Shown here: positions 1-5,336 of the stretch, piece by piece | Layout of the letters: each line of letters opens with the position of its first letter | Numbering within the stretch: position 1 is the stretch's first letter | Assembly (NCBI GenBank): GCA_017651385.1 | Contig: JAGCCY010000324.1 | Location: 1-5,921 of the forward strand | DNA length: 5,921 nucleotides | Origin: Lachnospiraceae bacterium | GTDB lineage: Bacteria > Bacillota > Clostridia > Lachnospirales > Lachnospiraceae | Direction of reading: 5' to 3' | The notes under the pieces: generated by a model | What the model was told of the DNA's origin: nothing | The model's input: the letters and a program-made list of their open reading frames with translations, nothing else | The model's database searches: none | Made by a program: the position numbers and the translations under genes

Positions 1-607
1 CGCTTGAATAGCCTCTGGCGCCGACACGTATCATTACAAAATCGACCCCGGCTTTCTGAAGCTTAACATAATCGATATAGCCCTGATCTTTCGACACATC
101 CACGCCGAAAGCACTCACAACACGGTTGTTGTAGGTATATTCCTTGATACCGTCAAGGTCCGAAAGATTCGTATAATCGTAGATATTTTTGGTAATATAC
201 TTGCTTATCGATACCCATTCTTCCGTACCGTCGGGCATAACGACAAGCGTATGCTTTCCGTCCGTCGCGGGATCTTCTTCGACCTCGGCCGGTTCTTCCT
301 CGGAAACGGAAACGGATTCCGATGTTTCGTGATACATCTCATAAAAATCAAGATCTTCGGGATGAAGAGTCGATAACGGAACGTAATCGTCAATAACTTC
401 ATCGGAAGTATCATCGCTTCCGATCGATGCTATCTCGCTTATGATCGAGGCCGTCTTTGTCGAAGATGCGGTTCTTTTAACGGAATCGGCATTTAATATG
501 AGCACAAAAACAATAACGGTAACTATCGCTATTACGGCAACGGCAGTTATCGTAGTCTGGAATTTGCCCTTCTCGTATGAACTGTTAAAATCATCATCAA
601 GCTTCAT
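1..607 (-). CDS. Membrane-anchored GH25-family lysozyme-like protein (partial, C-terminal part beyond left edge)
   Basis: This frame is open from an ATG at 607 to the window edge: 202 codons with no stop. The start is supported by an AAGGGAA ribosome site at 615-621, 7 nt upstream. Residues 1-17 are charged and 18-38 form a single hydrophobic segment, so the protein is probably anchored in the membrane with the rest outside. Residues ~40-120 are a Ser/Thr/Asp/Glu-rich linker. Near residues 168-202 the sequence turns into the typical start of a glycoside hydrolase 25 (muramidase) domain: FGVDVSKDQG, then a VDFVMIRVG strand. Asp170 matches the conserved Asp in the first strand of this family. 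The usual aromatic or His before QG is Asp here. The catalytic D-x-E motif would lie outside the window, so activity cannot be judged. The expected role is cleavage of peptidoglycan glycan strands. It is divergent from apbE and has no obvious link to Rnf. Confidence 0.8.
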   Translation of the reverse strand, partial: MKLDDDFNSSYEKGKFQTTITAVAVIAIVTVIVFVLILNADSVKRTASSTKTASIISEIASIGSDDTSDEVIDDYVPLSTLHPEDLDFYEMYHETSESVSVSEEEPAEVEEDPATDGKHTLVVMPDGTEEWVSISKYITKNIYDYTNLSDLDGIKEYTYNNRVVSAFGVDVSKDQGYIDYVKLQKAGVDFVMIRVGARGYSS

Positions 608-651
608 TAATACGTTCCCTTTTTACCGGATATGCGTTAAAATCTATAACT
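608..651. promoter_or_regulatory. Short divergent intergenic region between the GH25 gene and apbE
   Basis: These 44 bp are the only non-coding stretch between the two divergent genes, so the promoters of both must sit here or inside the opposite gene. On the plus strand, TAAAAT at 638-643 could be a -10 box, with a poor -35 (TTCCCT, 615-620) 17 bp upstream. It would start transcription at about the apbE ATG and give a nearly leaderless mRNA. A better-looking pair, TTTACC (622-627) and TATAAC (645-650), would start inside the coding sequence and so cannot serve the annotated start. On the minus strand, TATAGA (643-648) with TTGAAG (668-673) is a weak candidate for the GH25 gene, with a long 19-bp spacer. 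All of this is inference from consensus matching in AT-rich DNA. The region also holds the GH25 ribosome site (615-621). Confidence 0.3.
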
Positions 652-1638
652 ATGAAAAGAAAAACCTCTTCAAAGATCTTAACTTTAACATTGATTATAT
701 CATTAATGCTTTCTCTTGTGGCATGCAAATCAAAAGAAACCGAAATTTCTCTTTCGGGTTTCTATTTCGATACCGTCATAATGGTCGATCTTTTCGGAAG
801 CGAAGCAAAAGACGCCGCCCAAAAGTGTATGGAACTTGCGGCCTTATACGACGGCCTTCTTAATAAAAATACCGAAACTTCCGACATTTATGTCATTAAT
901 CATGCGGGCGGAAAGACCGTAAATGTAAATGAAAAGACCGCCGAGATCTTAGGCGATGCGCTTTCTTTTGCCAAAGAAACTAACGGGCGGTTCGATCCGA
1001 CCATAGGAGCCCTTACCGATATATGGGATTTTAAATCCGATGACCCGGCGGTCCCTTCCGATGCGGAAATATCAGATGCCTTATCTCACGTAAATTATGA
1101 AAATGTGATCCTTGACGGCACAAACGTAACCTTAAAGGACGATAAGGCCATGCTCGATCTCGGCGGCATTGCCAAAGGCTATATTGCCGATGTCTTAAAA
1201 GAAGAGATAAAAAACTATGATGTGGACTACGGATTTATAAATCTTGGAGGAAATGTACTTACCATAAACTCAAAGCCCGGCAATAAACCGTTTAAGATAG
1301 GCATTAAAGACCCCGACCCCTTTAGCGACGGATCGATAACGACAGTCGAGGTTATCGATAAAAGTGTTGTAACAAGCGGAAGCTACGAACGTTTCTTTAT
1401 AAAAGACGATGTTCTTTATCATCATATCCTTGATACAAAAACCGGCTACCCCGTAAGGAACAACCTGTTAAGTGTCAGTATAATAGGCGAAAAATCGACG
1501 ATATGCGATGCGCTTTCCACCATCCTCTTCATCAAAGGGATCGATGAAGGAACAAAATATCTTGATAACTATCCCGGATATGAAGCGATATTCATAACCG
1601 ACACAAGAGAGATCATCTCTACTGATAAAGCTCGTTGA
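652..1638 (+). CDS. apbE: FAD:protein FMN transferase, ApbE-type lipoprotein (flavinylates Rnf subunits)
   Basis: This enzyme uses FAD and Mg2+ to attach FMN through a phosphoester bond to Thr (or Ser) in target proteins such as RnfG and RnfD. The 328 residues fit the family. Residues 1-25 are a lipoprotein signal: a KRK start, a hydrophobic stretch and lipobox LVAC with Cys25. The mature protein should therefore be tethered outside the membrane, where the flavin domain of RnfG lies. Family motifs seen in order are ETSDIYVIN (75-83), DPTIGAL (115-121), DLGGIAKG (169-176), NLGGN (197-201), TSGSYERFF (241-249), HHILDTKTGYP (257-267) and DALST (286-290), the last holding the Asp and Thr that bind metal. 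The ATG is fixed by the signal peptide, yet no Shine-Dalgarno site precedes it, unlike every other gene start in the window. The gene faces rnfB and overlaps its 3' end by 20 bp. Rnf is its likely substrate because it is adjacent and contains two FMN-attachment motifs. Confidence 0.95.
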   Translation: MKRKTSSKILTLTLIISLMLSLVACKSKETEISLSGFYFDTVIMVDLFGSEAKDAAQKCMELAALYDGLLNKNTETSDIYVINHAGGKTVNVNEKTAEILGDALSFAKETNGRFDPTIGALTDIWDFKSDDPAVPSDAEISDALSHVNYENVILDGTNVTLKDDKAMLDLGGIAKGYIADVLKEEIKNYDVDYGFINLGGNVLTINSKPGNKPFKIGIKDPDPFSDGSITTVEVIDKSVVTSGSYERFFIKDDVLYHHILDTKTGYPVRNNLLSVSIIGEKSTICDALSTILFIKGIDEGTKYLDNYPGYEAIFITDTREIISTDKAR

Positions 1639-2422
1639 TAACCTTCTTCGGACATTTCTCCGCACATGCACCGCAGTTTTTGCAAAGTGCGTAATCGATC
1701 GTCGCATTGAAATTTTCAAATTTAACTGCATTGTTGGGACAGCTCTTTACGCAGAGAGAACAGCCCACGCAGCCGACTTTACACTGCTTGGTGGTTATCG
1801 CGCCTTTTTCTGTATTGGAGCATGCAACCGCATACTTTGCATTATAAGGAATGAGCGATATAAGATGCTTCGGGCATACCTCAACACACTTTCCGCAGGC
1901 CTTACATTTATCCCTGTCCACAACTGCAACGCCGTCTTCGACATGGATGGCGTCAAAAGGACAGACAGAAGCGCAGGTACCGAAACCCAAGCATCCCTGA
2001 TTACACGATTTGGGACCGCCGTTAGGCACAAAGCTTAACATTCTGCAGTCATTCACGCCGTAATATTCATAATCCATCGAAGCGTCTTCGCAATGGGCTT
2101 TACAAGCTACGAACGCAACCTTTCTTTCCGTTGCTTCGGCCTTTGTACCCATGATATTTGCTATCTCGTCGGCAACGGCCTGACCGCCTACGGGACAGCG
2201 GTTTATCTCCGCCTCACCGTTAACGATCGCATGTGCAAGTCCCGCACAGCCGGGGAACCCGCATCCGCCGCAGTTATTGCCCGGAAGCTTCGACAGCACT
2301 GCTTCTTCTTTTTCATTTACTTCAACTTTAAATACTATTCCCGCGATCCCTAAAAATATACCTACAAACAGCCCTATCGAACCTATTATGATAAGAGCGG
2401 TAACTATCGATCCGAAATCCAT
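1619..2422 (-). CDS. rnfB: Rnf complex subunit B, multi-[4Fe-4S] ferredoxin-type protein
   Basis: RnfB is the iron-sulfur subunit on the cytoplasmic face of Rnf and the likely entry point for electrons from reduced ferredoxin. The 267 residues start with a membrane helix (about 5-31). Next comes the four-Cys domain C51-x2-C54-x4-C59...C76, followed by a region with C108, C111 and C126. Then come four ferredoxin-type motifs: C140/144/150/154 (spacing x3, x5, x3), C173/176/179/183, C218/221/224/228 and C247/250/253/257. Most of these end in CP. Cys201 and Cys214 are extra. This suggests about five [4Fe-4S] clusters, by motif count only. It is the last gene of the operon, 11 bp after rnfA, and its AGGAGGG site (2429-2435) overlaps the rnfA stop codon. 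The 3' end overlaps apbE on the other strand. Length and motif order fit clostridial RnfB, and nothing looks broken. Confidence 0.97.
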   Translation of the reverse strand: MDFGSIVTALIIIGSIGLFVGIFLGIAGIVFKVEVNEKEEAVLSKLPGNNCGGCGFPGCAGLAHAIVNGEAEINRCPVGGQAVADEIANIMGTKAEATERKVAFVACKAHCEDASMDYEYYGVNDCRMLSFVPNGGPKSCNQGCLGFGTCASVCPFDAIHVEDGVAVVDRDKCKACGKCVEVCPKHLISLIPYNAKYAVACSNTEKGAITTKQCKVGCVGCSLCVKSCPNNAVKFENFNATIDYALCKNCGACAEKCPKKVINELYQ

Positions 2423-2433
2423 GTCACGCCCTC

Positions 2434-3012
2434 CTACAAAAGTCCCGAGAAACCGCAGAAGGCGATCGCCATGAGTCCTGCCGATATGAGAACGATCGGC
2501 ATGCCTTTAAACGGTTTCGGAATATCGTTGTACTGTATCTTTTCACGGATACCGGCGAGTATGATTATCGAGATCGCAAAACCCACACTCGTGGCAAATC
2601 CGTTAACTGTTCCCTCAAGAAGGCTGTAGCTTTTATTGACATTTGTAAGTGCCACGCCCAAAACAGCACAGTTTGTGGTGATAAGCGGAAGGTATACACC
2701 GAGAGCACTGTACAAAGAAGGTATGTAACGCTTTAAAAACATCTCCAAAAACTGCACAAGAGCGGCGATAACAAGTATGAATATTATCGTTTTCAAATAT
2801 TCGATGTGGAATCTTACAAGCAGCTGCTCATACAGAATTCCTGTAACGATCGAGCTTAAGGTTATGACAAATATAACCGATGTACCCATTCCGACAGCTG
2901 TCTTGACCTTTTTGGAAACGCCAAGGAACGGACACAAGCCCAAAAACTGGCTTAAAACGACATTGTTTATAAGGGCTGAACCCAATGCAAGAAATATAAG
3001 ACTTCTAATCAT
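2434..3012 (-). CDS. rnfA: Rnf complex integral membrane subunit A
   Basis: RnfA is a six-helix membrane subunit that pairs with RnfE. In this family the two proteins together hold a [2Fe-2S] cluster in the middle of the membrane, each giving conserved Cys. From the ATG at 3012 the protein has 192 residues, the usual RnfA length. The signature LSQFLGLCPFLGVSKK (20-35, Cys27) and the half-repeat LGVYLPLITTNC (104-115, Cys115) are both present. Basic residues in the first loop (SKKVK) suggest that loop is cytoplasmic and the N-terminus outside, opposite to RnfE, as known for this pair. An in-frame ATG at 3021 lies directly against AGGAGG (3022-3027) with no spacer. The ATG at 3012 has a 9-nt spacer and is preferred. 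That start overlaps the rnfE stop by 8 nt, which suggests coupled translation. Confidence 0.96.
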   Translation of the reverse strand: MIRSLIFLALGSALINNVVLSQFLGLCPFLGVSKKVKTAVGMGTSVIFVITLSSIVTGILYEQLLVRFHIEYLKTIIFILVIAALVQFLEMFLKRYIPSLYSALGVYLPLITTNCAVLGVALTNVNKSYSLLEGTVNGFATSVGFAISIIILAGIREKIQYNDIPKPFKGMPIVLISAGLMAIAFCGFSGLL

Positions 3013-4717
3013 TGTTCTCATCCTCCTTTAAACTTTCTTCTGCCTTTGAAAGAAGCAATTTCGCTTTATCTATGCTCGATTTTTTGTGCGACTTCTTTTT
3101 GGCAGGCTTATTTATACGGCTCTTAAACTCTTCGAGATTAAAAAATTCAATGTCATCATCGAGATCCGAAGATTGAACATTTTCGGTTGCCTCAGCAGTT
3201 TGTGCCGCTTCACCTTCTTTAGGTTCTTCTGCTTTTCTTGCGTCTTCTGCGGCTTTTGCTTCTTCTGCGGCTTTTGCCTCCTCAGCTTGCTTTGCTTCTT
3301 CGGCAGCCTTTGCCTCTTCGGCTTTCCTTGCTTCTTCTGCAGCCTTCGCCTCTTCGGCTGCCTTGACGGTTTCTTCAGCTTCTCTTAAGATACGCTCTTC
3401 TTCGGCTTTTTCGGCTTCCAAAGCCTTGCGGGCTTCTTCTTTTGCCTTTTCCTCAGCCTTCTTTGCCTCAAGTGCCGCTTTTTCTTCAGCCTTCTTTGCT
3501 TCCAAAGCAGCTTTTTCTTCGGCTTTCTTTGCGGCCAAAGCTGCCTTTTCTTCGGCTTTCTTGGCGGCAAGCTCTGCCTTTTCTTCGGCTTTTTTCTTAG
3601 AAGCTTCTTCTCTTGCCGCCTTTCTTTCCGTATTCTTTACAGACTGCTTTTCTTTAAAGTCGGCAAATCTGCCGGAAAGAACGGTGATAAAGTTAGGCTT
3701 TGAAGCCTTATCTTCTTCGGATGTTTCCTCTGTCTTTTCGGGACTGCTTTCCTTATCGGAACCATCCGTTTTTGTCTCTTCGGTCTTTGATCCTTCGGGC
3801 TTTGGCTCTTCGGCCTTAGTTTCCTCTTTAACGGGTTCTTCAGCCTTTGACTCTTCCTTAACGGGTTCTTCAGTCTTTGGCTCTTCCTTAACGGGTTCTT
3901 CAGCCTTTGGCTCTTCTTTAACGGCTTCTTCAGCCTTTAATTCTTCCTTAACGGACTTTTTAGGCTTTTTATCTTCCTTGACGGTCTCTTCAGGCTTCTC
4001 CTCTTCCGCTGCCGGAGCGACAACCTTACATTCCTTATCGCAGGCCATACAGTCTCCGCCACAGCCGGAGCCGACTTTTGACATATCCTTTCCGTGCTTT
4101 TGACCGATATCCTTGATAAAGTTCTGAAGTGCGGTAAGCAGTGCCATTACAAAGAACGCACCGGGTGCCATTATAAATATGCTCACCGGCACAAATCCGT
4201 CCGGCATGATATGATAACCGAAAATCTCTCCCGCTCCGAGAAGCTCTCTGAAACCTCCGAGAATCGTAAGAGCCAGGCTGAAGCCCAGTCCCATTCCGAT
4301 ACCGTCGAAAAGAGACGGGATCGGGCCGTGTGAGTAAGCATATGCCTCCGCACGTCCGAGGATGATACAGTTAACGACTATAAGCGGTATATATATACCG
4401 AGTGCATCGTAAAGGAACGGAATATATGCCTTAAGCAAAAGCTCCACGATCGTTACGAACGAAGCGATTATAACGATAAACGCAGGTATTCTGATCTTAT
4501 TCGGAATGACCTTTCTTAAAAGCGAGATGATAAGATTGCTTAATGCAAGTACCACCATTGTGGTAAGTCCCATGCCGAGACCGTTGACCGCACTTGTGGT
4601 CACCGCAAGCGTAGGACACATACCGAGTAAAAGTACAAAGGTGGGATTTTCTTTAAAAAGACCGTTTACAAGTCTTTCACCCATTTGAGCGGGAATGCTT
4701 TGATTTTGCTTATTCAT
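3005..4717 (-). CDS. rnfE: Rnf complex membrane subunit E with a long C-terminal Cys-motif and repeat-rich extension
   Basis: Residues 1-205 are a normal RnfE: six membrane helices, the motif LLLGMCPTLAVTTSAVNG (30-47, Cys34), and LGIYIPLIVVNCIILGRAEA (106-125, Cys117). Those Cys are expected to share a [2Fe-2S] cluster with RnfA. The ordinary family length is about 200-230 residues, but this protein has 570. The extension holds C219-x3-C223-x2-C226-x3-C230, a 10-residue repeat rich in K/E/P (about 243-302), a non-repeat island (340-360), an 11-residue repeat of the AKKAEEKAALE type (374-428), a hexapeptide AEEAKx repeat (454-501), and a non-repetitive end with an acidic DLDDDIEFF part and a basic KPAKKKSHKK part. 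The basic loop RKVIPNKIR (68-76) after helix 2 suggests N- and C-termini inside, so the tail is probably cytoplasmic. The start follows GGGAGGGGG (4726-4734) by 8 nt and overlaps rnfG by 8 nt. The core is certain; the role of the tail is unknown. Confidence 0.95.
   Translation of the reverse strand: MNKQNQSIPAQMGERLVNGLFKENPTFVLLLGMCPTLAVTTSAVNGLGMGLTTMVVLALSNLIISLLRKVIPNKIRIPAFIVIIASFVTIVELLLKAYIPFLYDALGIYIPLIVVNCIILGRAEAYAYSHGPIPSLFDGIGMGLGFSLALTILGGFRELLGAGEIFGYHIMPDGFVPVSIFIMAPGAFFVMALLTALQNFIKDIGQKHGKDMSKVGSGCGGDCMACDKECKVVAPAAEEEKPEETVKEDKKPKKSVKEELKAEEAVKEEPKAEEPVKEEPKTEEPVKEESKAEEPVKEETKAEEPKPEGSKTEETKTDGSDKESSPEKTEETSEEDKASKPNFITVLSGRFADFKEKQSVKNTERKAAREEASKKKAEEKAELAAKKAEEKAALAAKKAEEKAALEAKKAEEKAALEAKKAEEKAKEEARKALEAEKAEEERILREAEETVKAAEEAKAAEEARKAEEAKAAEEAKQAEEAKAAEEAKAAEDARKAEEPKEGEAAQTAEATENVQSSDLDDDIEFFNLEEFKSRINKPAKKKSHKKSSIDKAKLLLSKAEESLKEDENND
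3022..3027 (-). promoter_or_regulatory. Ribosome binding site of rnfA inside the end of rnfE
   Basis: AGGAGG on the minus strand lies within the last codons of rnfE. It decides the rnfA start: the ATG at 3021 follows it with zero spacing, while the ATG at 3012 follows after 9 nt. Its position means that the low-complexity tail of RnfE and the rnfA start share DNA, tying the tail's reading frame to the operon structure. Confidence 0.8.
3215..3358 (-). repeat. 18-bp tandem repeat in rnfE coding the hexapeptide AEEAKx (8 units)
   Basis: Eight imperfect 18-bp units encode residues 454-501: AEEAKA, AEEARK, AEEAKA, AEEAKQ, AEEAKA, AEEAKA, AEDARK, AEEPKE. The peptide should form a long, highly charged single helix, resembling the Ala/Lys/Glu helix of TolA. 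Synonymous differences between units at the DNA level suggest the repeat is not freshly expanded. The similarity to TolA is compositional, not evidence of homology. Confidence 0.9.
3434..3598 (-). repeat. 33-bp tandem repeat in rnfE coding an 11-residue AKKAEEKAALE helix (5 units)
   Basis: Five units cover residues 374-428; the central ones read AKKAEEKAALA, AKKAEEKAALE and AKKAEEKAALE, with more divergent units at either side. An 11-residue period equals about three helical turns and is typical of extended straight helices or right-handed coiled coils. Only one or two hydrophobic positions per unit are present, so a solitary charged helix is as likely as a coiled coil. Units differ at synonymous sites (gcggccaaagct against gcttccaaagca). 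Confidence 0.9.
3811..3990 (-). repeat. 30-bp tandem repeat in rnfE coding a 10-residue KAEEPVKEEx unit (6 units)
   Basis: Six phased 30-bp units encode about residues 243-302, with the central consensus K-(A/T)-E-E-P-V-K-E-E-(P/S/T/L). Units 3841-3870, 3871-3900 and 3901-3930 are nearly identical, so this array is probably the youngest of the three and the most prone to change copy number. Outer units are degenerate (KKPKKSVKEEL, KPEETVKEDK). Regular Pro makes this part likely extended and flexible rather than helical, a stalk between the membrane core and the helical repeats. Confidence 0.9.
4028..4063 (-). other. C-x3-C-x2-C-x3-C motif in RnfE just after the membrane core
   Basis: Residues 219-230 read CGGDCMACDKEC. 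Four Cys in 12 residues, preceded by a Gly/Ser-rich turn and followed by the repeat stalk, is a plausible binding site for an iron-sulfur cluster or zinc. It is separate from the two membrane Cys (34 and 117). By the positive-inside rule it would lie on the cytoplasmic side, near RnfB and RnfC. That the motif is present is seen directly; metal binding is inference. Confidence 0.6.
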
Positions 4718-5336
4718 TCACAACACCCCCTCCCAATACTTCTCTTAAATACAAAAGTCCGGCATTTACACCGTTAACAAATGCCTTTGATGTGATCGTG
4801 GCACTTGAAATGGCATCTATCTGATTGTCGAGGGCGGAACCGGTCTTTGTGACCTCAAAGCTGTCCGCTCTTCTTTCAAAAAACTGCGGAACTATAACTT
4901 CTTCGGCTCTCATACCAAGCCCCGCGGTCTCGGATATTGACGTGATCGCTATCGCATTGACCGTTCCGTCATTCTGAACACCCAGTCTGAACACGATATC
5001 TCCGCCGAAACCTTCGTGGCTCGTGATCTCAAACACATAACCGATCTGTGCGCCGCCGGAATCCTTTGCCGCAAGAACTTCAGTGATCTCGACGTTTTTA
5101 TAATCGTCTTCGAGGCATTTAAGCATCTGATCTTTATCAAAGCTTTGTTCTTCAAACGAAGAAGCATTTACAAATACAGCCGCATTGGCTTCCTGCCTTG
5201 CCTTTTCTTCCATATTGGCAATGGGGTCTTTGGTGAGTTCATACACGAACCCGAGAATAAAGCCCGCGATAAGCGTGATCGCAAGCATTATAAGAGTATT
5301 CTTTACAAGTTCTTTTATCTCAGCCTTCTTATTCAC
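4710..5336 (-). CDS. rnfG: Rnf complex subunit G, covalent-FMN protein
   Basis: RnfG is a one-helix membrane subunit whose outer domain carries FMN bound covalently to Thr. The 208 residues show a membrane helix at about 13-33, then an extracytoplasmic domain. SETAGLGMRA (135-144) is a family motif. D174-A-I-S-S-A-T180-ITS is the flavin attachment motif, with Thr180 (codon 4797-4799) as the expected FMN site. The usual motif is S/T-G-A-T; the Gly is Ser here. The start is GTG at 5336, after AAAGGGGG (5346-5353) with 9 nt spacing, and overlaps the rnfD stop by 8 nt (GTGAATAA). Its own stop overlaps the rnfE start by 8 nt. ApbE at 652-1638 is the likely modifying enzyme. The call is secure from motifs, length and operon position. 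Confidence 0.96.
   Translation of the reverse strand: MNKKAEIKELVKNTLIMLAITLIAGFILGFVYELTKDPIANMEEKARQEANAAVFVNASSFEEQSFDKDQMLKCLEDDYKNVEITEVLAAKDSGGAQIGYVFEITSHEGFGGDIVFRLGVQNDGTVNAIAITSISETAGLGMRAEEVIVPQFFERRADSFEVTKTGSALDNQIDAISSATITSKAFVNGVNAGLLYLREVLGGGVVNE

Noticed and set aside
622..650. TTTACC / TATAAC with a 17-bp spacer as the apbE promoter
   Set aside because: It matches consensus reasonably, but transcription would begin after the start codon, and the signal peptide requires that start.
441..863. A 140-codon plus-strand frame across the GH25/apbE boundary
   Set aside because: It lies antisense to the GH25 N-terminus and out of frame with apbE, both of which are recognisable genes, and has no family features.
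1608..1620. Small inverted repeat AGAGA-TCA-TCTCT near the apbE/rnfB junction as a terminator
   Set aside because: The stem is only 5 bp with few GC pairs, and no T-tract follows on either strand. It also lies inside the apbE coding end.
3013..3021. ATG at 3021 as the rnfA start (195 residues)
   Set aside because: It touches the AGGAGG site with no spacer. The ATG three codons later has a 9-nt spacer and gives the normal family length.
3811..3990. Regular 30-bp repeats reminiscent of a CRISPR array
   Set aside because: The units are directly adjacent with no unique spacers, stay in the rnfE frame and encode a decapeptide.
3363..4103. A 246-codon open frame on the plus strand, rich in Ser/Ala/Phe, opposite the RnfE tail
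   Set aside because: It is the mirror of the Glu/Lys/Ala codon repeats of rnfE (gcttcttc-type units), has no convincing ribosome site and resembles no known protein. The opposite frame has a conserved RnfE core and coupled neighbours.
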